Shown here one piece after another: positions 56,773 to 64,000 of a stretch of 64,000 nt of DNA. Both the position numbers and the translations under genes were made by a program. Under the pieces are notes generated by a model, which searched no databases, was not told the DNA's origin, and saw nothing but the letters and a program-made list of their open reading frames with translations. The stretch comes from Candidatus Sodalis pierantonius str. SOPE (GTDB taxonomy: Bacteria; Pseudomonadota; Gammaproteobacteria; Enterobacterales; Enterobacteriaceae), in assembly GCF_000517405.1 (NCBI RefSeq), contig NZ_CP006568.1, forward strand, positions 3,100,001 through 3,164,000, written 5' to 3'. Each line of letters opens with the position of its first letter. The first letter of the stretch is position 1.

Positions 56773-56988
56773 TTAACGCTGTTTTAGCGGCGTGATGAGG
56801 CTATCCAACCCTTCTATCTTTATCGCCAGCACCAGACTCATGAGCTGGCCCAGCCGCCCTTCCGGAAATTCCCCTTTGCGGGCAAACCAGAGCAGGTAAG
56901 GGTCGGGCAGATCGATAAGCATCCGCCCCTGATATTTGCCAAACGGCATCGCGGTATTGGCAATGGCCACCAGATCCTCTTTTTCCAT
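56773..56988 (-). CDS. ypeB: DUF3820 family protein YpeB
   Basis: 71 residues, matching E. coli YpeB (72) throughout: IANTAMPFGKYQGRMLIDLP, then YLLWFARKGEFPEGRLGQLM. Small soluble protein of unknown function, just downstream of ligA as in E. coli. Intact. Confidence 0.93.
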   Translation of the reverse strand: MEKEDLVAIANTAMPFGKYQGRMLIDLPDPYLLWFARKGEFPEGRLGQLMSLVLAIKIEGLDSLITPLKQR

Positions 56989-57010
56989 TTTCGCCCCCTT
57001 GCGCGTCGGG

Positions 57011-59035
57011 TTAGTCCCCCAAAAGACGCATCATTTCCGCCTCATCCATGATCGGAATATTTAACTGCTGAGCCTTGGACAGTTTAGAACCGGCCGCCTC
57101 CCCCGCGATCAGCAGATCGGTCTTGGCGGAAACGCTGCCGCTGACCCGAGCGCCGAGGGCTACGAGCCGATCTTTGGCCTTATCCCGCGACAGGGTGCTG
57201 AGCGATCCGGTCAGCACAATGGTCTTACCGGCAAACGGGTTATCCCCCGCCGCGACGGATGCGGCCACAGGCGCCGGCCAATGGATGCCTATCGTCGGGC
57301 TCAGCAACTCTCTAATGACCTCAAGATTATGGCTTTCCTCGAAAAAGTGGCGCACGTGGGTTGCCACAATCTTGCCGATGTCCTGCACCCCAGTCAGCGA
57401 GTCAATATCTGCGGCTGTCAGCGCGTCCAGCGTACCATAAGCGGCAGCCAGATTTGCCGCCGTCGCCTCGCCCACCTCGCGGATCCCGAGCGCGTAGAGA
57501 AAACGCGCGAAGGTGGTCTGTTTGGCGTTCTCCAGCGCTTCCAGCAAATTTTGCGCCGATTTCAGCCCCATTCGCTCGAGCCGGGTCAGGTTCTCTTTCG
57601 TCAGTCGGAACAAATCGGCCGGCGTTTTCACCAGCTCACGCTCCACCAGTTGATCGATAATCTTATCCCCCATGCCGTCGATGTCCATCGCCCGACGAGA
57701 AACGAAATGTTTCAGCGCTTCCTTTCGTTGCGCGGCACAGACCAGGCCCGCGGTGCAGCGTAACACCGCCTCGCCCTCAACGCGCTCCACATCCGAGCCG
57801 CAGACCGGGCAATGGGACGGAAACGCCACCGGCCGCGCATCCTCAGGCCGTTCGGAGGCGACAACACCGACGATCTGCGGGATGACATCGCCGGCGCGGC
57901 GGATAATCACCGTATCGCCAATCATCAGTCCCAGCCGCTCGACCTCATCGGCGTTGTGCAGAGTGGCATTGCTGACCATGGCGCCAAACACCAGCACCGT
58001 CTCAAGCCGCGCCACCGGAGTGATGGCACCGGTACGTCCCACCTGGAACTCCACGTCCCGCACCCGGGTTAACTGCTCCTGGGCCGGAAACTTATAGGCG
58101 ATGGCCCAGCGCGGCGCGCGGGCGACAAACCCCAAGCGCTGCTGTAGAGCCAGCGAATCCACTTTAATAACCACGCCATCGATATCAAAGCCGAGCGTCG
58201 CGCGCGCCTCGTGCACCTGTTGATAGAACGCCCGCACCGCGGCGCTGCCGGTGCAGCGGCGGACGCGATCGCTGACCGGTACGCCCCAGGCTTTAAACTG
58301 CTGCAACCGCTCCCAATGACTTTCCGGCAGCGCGCCGTCTTCCAGCAGGCCGACGCCGTAACAATAAAACGTCAGCGGCCGCTTGGCGGTGATGGCGGGA
58401 TCCAGTTGGCGCAAGGAGCCGGCGGCGGCGTTGCGCGGATTGGCGAAAACTTTGCCCCCTTCCCGTTTGGCGGTTTCATTCAGCCGCTGAAAGCCCGCTT
58501 CCGACATAAACACTTCGCCGCGGATCTCCAGCAGACGCGGCAGGTCGCCGTTATCTTTTAAACGCAGCGGAATGGTGCGAATGGTGCGCACATTGGCGGT
58601 GATATCCTCGCCGGTGGTGCCGTCGCCGCGGGTGGCGGCCCGCACCAGCTCGCCGTTTTCATACAACAGGCTAACCGCCAGACCGTCCAGTTTGAGTTCG
58701 CAGCAGTAGGTCATATCGTCATCGCGCTTAATCCTGTCCCGCACCCGTTTGTCGAACGCCAAGAAACCGGGCTCTTCAAAAACGTTATCCAGCGAAAGCA
58801 TCGGCACTTCATGGCGCACTTGGCCGAAGCTATTCTGCGCCTGCCCACCAACGCGCTGGCTGGGAGAATCGGCGGTCAGCAGGTCCGGCCGTTTAGCCTC
58901 CAGCTCACGCAGTTCCGCCATGACCCGGTCATATTCGCTATCGGGCACTTCAGGGGCGGATTCCACGTAATAGAGGTATTCCCAATGTCGCAACTGCTCA
59001 CGCAGCCGCAGGATCTGTTGTTCTATCTGTTCCAT
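57011..59035 (-). CDS. ligA: NAD-dependent DNA ligase LigA
   Basis: Seals nicks in replication and repair; essential. 674 residues (E. coli 671). Domain Ia and adenylation domain with active-site lysine in CELKLDGLAVSLLYENG (about residue 115), then the OB fold. The four-cysteine zinc finger spans CPVCGSDVE to CTAGLVCAA (about 412-436). The helix-hairpin-helix region and C-terminal BRCT domain (NPFAGKTIVLTGSLSTLSRD onward) complete it. No interruptions. Confidence 0.97.
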   Translation of the reverse strand: MEQIEQQILRLREQLRHWEYLYYVESAPEVPDSEYDRVMAELRELEAKRPDLLTADSPSQRVGGQAQNSFGQVRHEVPMLSLDNVFEEPGFLAFDKRVRDRIKRDDDMTYCCELKLDGLAVSLLYENGELVRAATRGDGTTGEDITANVRTIRTIPLRLKDNGDLPRLLEIRGEVFMSEAGFQRLNETAKREGGKVFANPRNAAAGSLRQLDPAITAKRPLTFYCYGVGLLEDGALPESHWERLQQFKAWGVPVSDRVRRCTGSAAVRAFYQQVHEARATLGFDIDGVVIKVDSLALQQRLGFVARAPRWAIAYKFPAQEQLTRVRDVEFQVGRTGAITPVARLETVLVFGAMVSNATLHNADEVERLGLMIGDTVIIRRAGDVIPQIVGVVASERPEDARPVAFPSHCPVCGSDVERVEGEAVLRCTAGLVCAAQRKEALKHFVSRRAMDIDGMGDKIIDQLVERELVKTPADLFRLTKENLTRLERMGLKSAQNLLEALENAKQTTFARFLYALGIREVGEATAANLAAAYGTLDALTAADIDSLTGVQDIGKIVATHVRHFFEESHNLEVIRELLSPTIGIHWPAPVAASVAAGDNPFAGKTIVLTGSLSTLSRDKAKDRLVALGARVSGSVSAKTDLLIAGEAAGSKLSKAQQLNIPIMDEAEMMRLLGD

Positions 59036-59052
59036 GATGCACCATCAGCAGC

Positions 59053-59074
59053 AAAAACCCCCGCAAGCGGGGGC
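59053..59074 (-). terminator. Intrinsic terminator between zipA and ligA
   Basis: On the minus strand CCCCCGC-TT-GCGGGGG followed by TTTTTGC. It lies upstream of ligA and after zipA, so it would attenuate zipA read-through into ligA. Confidence 0.75.
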
Positions 59075-59290
59075 TGAGGAGTAACGCTATTTTAGCAGTA
59101 ACCGGCCGGATAAGCGTAGCCGCAGACGGCGGGCGCGGACGACACGCCATCGCGGGGCCGGCTCGCCACGGCAGGCAAGCGCAGATCACCCGCCGCCTGA
59201 CGCTCGGGCTTAACCAGAGAACGGCAGGCGCGGGTGACGCCTCTTAGACCGATCGAGGTACACCGGCGGCGCGCCGGATCACTTACGCGT

Positions 59291-60304
59291 TCAGGCGCCG
59301 GCGTTGGCGTCCAGCACCTGGCGAATGCGCGCTTTGTAATCGTCCAGTTTTTGCGGGGTCATCATGCGTCGCTCGTCGTCAAGCACGCCGCCGCCGCAAT
59401 CATCGGCGATACGCTGGGCGGATTGCAACATCAGTTTGAAGTTCTGATGGGCATCGCCATAGGAAGGCACCATCATGAACATGGAGATACCGGGGGTGGT
59501 GAAGTCAGCCATATCATCAGGATTGAAAGAACCGGGCTTGACCATATTGGCCAGGCTGAACAGCACCGGCCCGCTGCCGGCGGGATTGAGATGGCGGTGG
59601 AAAATATTCATTTCGCCGAACTGAAAACCGGCCTGAAGTACGCTTTGCAGCAATTCCTCGCCGCCTAACACCGTCCCGTTGTGAGCGGCGACATGGAGCA
59701 CCAGCACCGTTTCTTTTTCCCGCACCGGCGACGGCTGCGCCGCGTCCACGTCTACAGGGTCAAGCGCGGCGGACGGCGCCGACGGGCGGTATTCATCCTG
59801 CGGCGCCGCGGCGCGAGCGGCGGCGGGCAGTAGCGGGTCGTCGTCATATTCCGCATCGTCGCCCGGCGCGGCCTGTGTGTGTGCGGGCATTGCGGGCTCG
59901 GCGGCGCGGATTTGCGGGTGTTCGCGGTGGGGTCTGGCGGCGCCAGGAGCGGACTGCCCGAAACCTTCATCCAGCAGAGGATCGACATCATCATCCCGTT
60001 GACCCTCACCGGCGTGGGCGCGGCGCGCGGCGGGACGTGAGAACGGCGCGTCGTCGTCGATGCGACCGACATCCGCGCCGTCGTGGTGGCGAACGTGCGT
60101 GACGCGAACTTCGCCCACCCCCTCATCCCGCTCAGACAGCGGCGGCTCGTCCTGATCCTGACGTTCTTGTTTCAGTCGTTTGACCGGGCGATCGCGAAAA
60201 ACCGCAGAGCGCTCTTTACGGCTGGTCCAAAGACCATGTAAAAGTAACGCTATAATCGCGACCGCACCCACGACGATTAATATCAGACGCAAATCCTGCA
60301 TCAT
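59291..60304 (-). CDS. zipA: Cell division protein ZipA
   Basis: Anchors FtsZ to the inner membrane. From MMQDLRLILIVVGAVAIIAL (ATG at 60302-60304, the E. coli start) it has 337 residues. The order is an N-terminal membrane anchor, a charged stretch, a long Pro/Ala/Asp-rich linker (about 60-205) and the FtsZ-binding domain. The latter includes NIFHRHLNPAGSGPVLFSLA and FKLMLQSAQRIADDCGGGVL. The linker sequence differs from E. coli, as is normal for it. Intact. Confidence 0.95.
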   Translation of the reverse strand: MMQDLRLILIVVGAVAIIALLLHGLWTSRKERSAVFRDRPVKRLKQERQDQDEPPLSERDEGVGEVRVTHVRHHDGADVGRIDDDAPFSRPAARRAHAGEGQRDDDVDPLLDEGFGQSAPGAARPHREHPQIRAAEPAMPAHTQAAPGDDAEYDDDPLLPAAARAAAPQDEYRPSAPSAALDPVDVDAAQPSPVREKETVLVLHVAAHNGTVLGGEELLQSVLQAGFQFGEMNIFHRHLNPAGSGPVLFSLANMVKPGSFNPDDMADFTTPGISMFMMVPSYGDAHQNFKLMLQSAQRIADDCGGGVLDDERRMMTPQKLDDYKARIRQVLDANAGA

Positions 60305-60464
60305 TGCCATCTCAGCTGTTCTAAATTCATTGCACATTGCCATAGCGGCAAACATTTACTCTCTTAACTGTATTTGCCTGCATAGACAAGTGCAAGTCTA
60401 CAGGGTACTTTCTGGCAAAAAGAGTTTGGCAAGTTATTTTTTTGCTGCTTTTCAGACAAAATGG

Positions 60465-61519
60465 GGCTTTGTTGAATAAATCGAACTTTTAGGTGACTGG
60501 CGGCTCTGATCACTACATTCGTTTCAACATCAGGTCCCCATGGCAAAGCAAAAGTTTAAAATCACCAACTGGCCCGCATATAACAATGCGCTCAGGCAGC
60601 GGGGGGACCTGACAGTATGGCTTGATGAGTCAGCCATTGCTGCATGGACTGAGAGTACACCACCTGAACATCGTGGCCGGCCGCTTCACTACACCGATAT
60701 GGCCATTACCACGGTTTTGATGATAAAGCGCGTGTTTAACCTTTCGCTCCGGGCGTTACAGGGTTTCGTTGACTCGATTTTTAAACTGATGGGGCTGTCG
60801 CTGCGCTGCCCAGATTACTCTCTGGTCAGCCGGCGAGCAAAAACCGTCGACATCAGCATAAAAACGCCAACCCGCGGCGAAATCTCACACCTGGTCATCG
60901 ATGGCACCGGCCTGAAAGTCTTCGGCGAAGGCGAATGGAAAGTCAGGCAGCATGGGGCTGAGAGGCGCAGAGTATGGCGCAAGCTTCATCTGGCAGTAGA
61001 TAGCGTGACACATGAAATTATCTGTGCCGATTTATCGCTAAGCGGTACGACAGATGCGCAGGCGCTGCCCGGGCTGATTAACCAAACCCACCGGAAAATC
61101 AGGGAAGCGTCGGCTGACAGTGCTTACGATACGCGTTACTGTCATGATGCTCTGCTGAGGAAAAAAATAAAGCCGCTTATCCCACCGCGAAGTGGTGCGC
61201 AATATTGGCCAGCTCGATACCATGAGCGTAACCATGCGGTGGCAAATCAGCATCTGAACGGCAATAACGATACCTGGAAAAAGAAAGTAGGTTATCACCG
61301 GCGTTCACTGGCTGAAACGGCCATGTTCTGGTTTAAAACACTTCTGGGTGGTCATCTGAGTCTGCATGACTATGACGCGCAGGTAGGTGAGGCAATGGCA
61401 ATGGTTAAAGCACTTAACCGGATCACACTGTTAGGAATGCCAACCAGCGTCCGCATCATGTAACAATCGCCCTGATAGGGAGGAAGTCGTCACAAATTTC
61501 GGATTTATTCAACAAAGCG
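60465..61519 (+). mobile_element. IS903-group IS, copy 8 (intact)
   Basis: 1055 bp, flanked by ACAAAATGG (60456-60464 and 61520-61528). This copy fixes the element ends: left GGCTTTG, right CAAAGCG. It lies in the zipA-cysZ intergenic region without breaking either gene. Confidence 0.97.
60540..61463 (+). CDS. IS903-group transposase (copy 8)
   Basis: 307 codons, complete. Differences include HLNGNNDTW for HLSGNNDTW, MFWFKTLL for MFRFKTLL and MPTSVRIM at the end. The R to W change lies two residues after the catalytic glutamate region and might matter. Confidence 0.93.
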   Translation: MAKQKFKITNWPAYNNALRQRGDLTVWLDESAIAAWTESTPPEHRGRPLHYTDMAITTVLMIKRVFNLSLRALQGFVDSIFKLMGLSLRCPDYSLVSRRAKTVDISIKTPTRGEISHLVIDGTGLKVFGEGEWKVRQHGAERRRVWRKLHLAVDSVTHEIICADLSLSGTTDAQALPGLINQTHRKIREASADSAYDTRYCHDALLRKKIKPLIPPRSGAQYWPARYHERNHAVANQHLNGNNDTWKKKVGYHRRSLAETAMFWFKTLLGGHLSLHDYDAQVGEAMAMVKALNRITLLGMPTSVRIM

Positions 61520-61588
61520 ACAAAATGGGCCAAGCGGCAGCCATAAACCCTTAAAACCAGGGTTACACCCTTATCTATTCGGACAAAA

Positions 61589-62362
61589 ATGGCACAAAAC
61601 GACATGCAAAACGAGATAACTTCCCGCAGCGGCGTGCATTATTTTTTCGCCGGCTGGCGTTTAATCATGCTACCCGGAATTAAACGCTACGTCCTGCTAC
61701 CGCTATTGGTCAATATCGCGCTGTTGGGCGGCGCTTTTTGGTGGCTGTATCGCCAGCTCAGCGTCTGGATACCGCAATTGATGAGCTACGTGCCCCATTG
61801 GCTGCACTGGCTTAATTACCTCCTCTGGCCTTTATGCGTACTGGCAGTACCGCTGGTGTTCGGTTATTTCTTCAGTACCGTGGCCAATGTGATTGCCGCG
61901 CCGTTCAACGAGCTGTTGGCCGAACGGCTGGAATCGCGCCTGACGGGCCATGTCGCCCCGGACAGCGGCCTGGTGGCTTTGATGCGCGATACGCCGCGCA
62001 TGTTGCACCGCGAATTTGTGAAGCTGTGCTACTACCTACCCCGAGCGCTGATATTACTGGCCCTCCATTTTATTCCCGCCATCGGCCAAACGCTGGTCCC
62101 GGTGCTGTGGTTCCTCTTCAGCGCCTGGATGCTGGCAATTCAATACTGCGATTATCCGTTTGATAATCACAAGGTCCCCTTTCCGGCGATGCGCGCCGCA
62201 CTGCGCCGTCACAAGGTCGCGAATCTGCAGTTTGGGGCGCTGGTGAGCCTGTTTACCCTGATACCGGTGGTAAATCTGGTGATTTTGCCGGTGGCGGTAT
62301 GTGGCGCCACGGCGATGTGGGTAGACAACTATCGCACCGGCCATACTTTATCCGGTTCTTAA
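61589..62362 (+). CDS. cysZ: Sulfate transport protein CysZ
   Basis: Inner-membrane sulfate permease feeding cysteine synthesis (E. coli 253 residues, here 257). Segments include YFFAGWRLIMLPGIKRYVLL, the membrane hairpin with NVIAAPFNELLAERLESRL, and YCDYPFDNHKVPF near residue 188. Divergent from zipA as in E. coli. IS903 copy 8 ends 69 bp upstream and may have displaced its promoter. cysK, the next gene in E. coli, is not seen before the IS256 at 62527. Confidence 0.95.
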   Translation: MAQNDMQNEITSRSGVHYFFAGWRLIMLPGIKRYVLLPLLVNIALLGGAFWWLYRQLSVWIPQLMSYVPHWLHWLNYLLWPLCVLAVPLVFGYFFSTVANVIAAPFNELLAERLESRLTGHVAPDSGLVALMRDTPRMLHREFVKLCYYLPRALILLALHFIPAIGQTLVPVLWFLFSAWMLAIQYCDYPFDNHKVPFPAMRAALRRHKVANLQFGALVSLFTLIPVVNLVILPVAVCGATAMWVDNYRTGHTLSGS

Positions 62363-62526
62363 AAACTTATGTCTTAATAAAAGATACCAATACTCAATAT
62401 AAGTCAATGTAATTTATTAATTTTTTATGAATACCACCTTCATTAAGATAAGCAAAATGAAAAAGTAAATCATCAGTAAAAACAACTAATTAAAAATAGT
62501 TTTGCAGAAGGGTTTTCTCTTGACTT

Positions 62527-63165
62527 GAGCCTGTTTAGAAATTTGTGTATTTGCCTGATTTTGATATGTTCAATCCAACATCAAAAACAGGTTAATTTAT
62601 GGACGAAAAACAGTTGCAGGCTCTGGCTAACGAACTGGTCAAAAATCTCAAAACCCCTGAAGATCTCAGTCACTTCGATCGGCTGCTGAAAAAAATTAGC
62701 GTCGAAGCAGCTCTCAATGCCGAAATGACCCATCACCTCGGCTACGATAAAAATCAGCCTAAACCGGGGACCAACGCCCGCAACGGCTATTCCACAAAAA
62801 CCGTTACCACTGGCGATGGCCCACTGGCGCTGCGTACTCCGCGCGATCGTGACGGTTCCTTTGAACCGCAACTGGTGAAGAAGAACCAGACCCGGATTAC
62901 CGGGATGGATAACCAGATTTTATCGTTGTACGCCAAAGGGATGACCACCCGCGAGATCGCCGCCGCGTTCAAAGAGCTGTATGACGCCGATGTCTCGCCG
63001 GCGCTGGTCTCAAAGGTCACCGATGCGGTCATGGAGCAGGTTGTCGAATGGCAAAACCGGCCTCTGGATGCAGTCTATCCCATTGTTTATCTTGACTGTA
63101 TCGTTCTAAAAGTCCGGCAGGACAGCCGCATCATCAACAAATCTGTGTTCCTGGCGCTGGGCATC
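62527..63165 (+). mobile_element. IS256-family IS, type A, copy 5, cut by IS21
   Basis: Left end GAGCCTGTTTAG at 62527. The sequence follows copy 2 until GGGCATC at 63165, where the IS21 terminus starts. The remainder is not visible within the window. Confidence 0.93.
62599..63165 (+). pseudogene. IS256 transposase, truncated by IS21 (copy 5)
   Basis: 189 codons, normal up to SVFLALGI, then the frame enters the IS21 end. The first catalytic aspartate region is present but the rest is cut off. Confidence 0.93.
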
Positions 63166-64000
63166 TGCAGATTCCGACGTATCCGATCAGCTGTTCCGGC
63201 GACATCCGATCAGTTATTCCGATATTTTCCGATCACCCATTCCAGTGATATTCGATCACGTGTTCGCTCATCTTCTGACTCGGGTTTAGTCTATTTTTCC
63301 TGTGCTGGCTACTCCTTGCTCTTTGCGTAGTGATTCGCCTTTAAGTTCCAGTCTATAGCTGGGGTGTACTGACCGATCGAGTAACGCGTCAGCTGTCGTG
63401 GGGTTTTCTATCAGTCCATACCATTTTTTCACCGGCAGTTGACTGATCAGGATGCTGCTGCTTTTGTCGTAGCGATCTTCCATCACCTCCAACAGCATCG
63501 TTGCCTGCATCGGACTTATTGATTCTAGGCCCACATCGTCCAAGATCAGTAACTCTATTTTTTCTAACTGCTTAAGCTGTTTTAGATAGGTCCCGTCTAC
63601 CTGACACTGGTGAAGATGGGCCAGCAACCGACCCACTCGCCAGTAACGCACGCTATATTGCTGCCGGCATGCCTGCTCACTAAGCGCACAACTGAGCCAG
63701 GTTTTGCCCGTACCTGTCGGCCCCGTGATGAGTATGCTTTTTTGATATTTCAGATATTGTCCCCCTAGCAGATCTCGCATCTGTTCCGGTGTCACTCCTA
63801 GGCTAGGGATATAGCGGATATCTTCCGGTTTTGCCTGCAAGCGCATTTACGATTGCCGTCGAAGACGGCATATGTGGTTGTTTTTTTTATGCAAATTTTC
63901 CGCTTCTACCATCAGCGACAACCGCTCCTCGAACCCCAGCTCCCCATAACTCCCCGGAAGTTCGCGTTGCGTCTCCAACGCTTGGACCATTGCCGACAAC
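63166..64000 (-). mobile_element. IS21-family IS, copy 2 (runs off window)
   Basis: The right terminus TGCAGATTCCGACGTATCC starts at 63166 in inverse orientation to copy 1. istB follows. istA would lie beyond the window. Confidence 0.93.
63286..64000 (-). pseudogene. istB: IS21 helper ATPase IstB with in-frame stop (copy 2, partial)
   Basis: The ATPase part is open for 186 codons from MRLQAKPEDI to GKID, including GPTGTGKTWLSCALSEQA. Upstream the frame is kept (A8 tract, HKKNNHICRLRRQ). It then meets TCG TAA at 63847-63852, where copy 1 has TTG CAA. The start lies about 30 bp beyond the window. Confidence 0.88.

Overview
The window is chromosomal DNA from a Sodalis-like enterobacterial insect endosymbiont. 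The core genes are enterobacterial at protein level and follow the Escherichia coli order from aroC through prmB, smrB, sixA, yfcZ, mlaA, yfdC, argW, alaC/ypdA, mntH/nupC, gltX and ligA/zipA to cysZ. About a third of the window is insertion sequences (IS), and many remaining genes carry frameshifts, stops or deletions. IS903-, IS256- and IS21-type expansion with fresh pseudogenes resembles recently acquired Sodalis symbionts such as the grain-weevil symbiont. That assignment is inference; the sequence itself shows only the IS load, the decay and the synteny.

Layout. 1-2150: aroC (partial), prmB, smrB. 2228-6217: a truncated membrane gene, then nested IS903 and IS256 copies. 6944-9309: sixA, yfcZ, mlaA, with fadJ, fadI and fadL absent. 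9343-16269: the ccmABCDEFGHI cytochrome c maturation operon (minus strand), with ccmB, ccmF and ccmI broken. 16552-18711: yfdC, tRNA-Arg(CCT) and a dead P4-type integrase. 18713-25825: a nest of at least seven IS copies. 26060-30408: small hypothetical genes, an IS21 element and yciG. 30544-37600: an IS256 copy, a guanidine-II riboswitch with sugE, ypdK, a frameshifted alaC, and a hexanucleotide microsatellite. That stretch ends with ypdA and an aldo-keto reductase gene, both cut at an IS903 junction. 37602-42554: mntH, nupC, gltX and three tRNAs, all intact. 43595-45235: an enhancin-like gene with its middle replaced by IS903. 45588-49979: an emrR-outer membrane factor-emrA-emrB pump locus, with the pump and channel genes broken. 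51775-56476: a BMP-type (nucleoside-like) ABC importer with a dead ATPase. 56773-62362: ypeB, ligA, zipA, IS903, cysZ. 62527-64000: an IS256 copy cut by a second IS21 element.

Together the genes describe a genome early in reduction. Essential functions (gltX, ligA, zipA, tRNAs) and metal, nucleoside and guanidinium transport are kept. Cytochrome c biogenesis, fatty acid uptake and oxidation genes, multidrug efflux, pyruvate sensing and an insect-gut virulence factor are lost or failing. Target-site duplications show which IS copies simply transposed. Copies lacking them mark deletions or rearrangements. I saw no CRISPR array, new defence system or new biosynthetic cluster.
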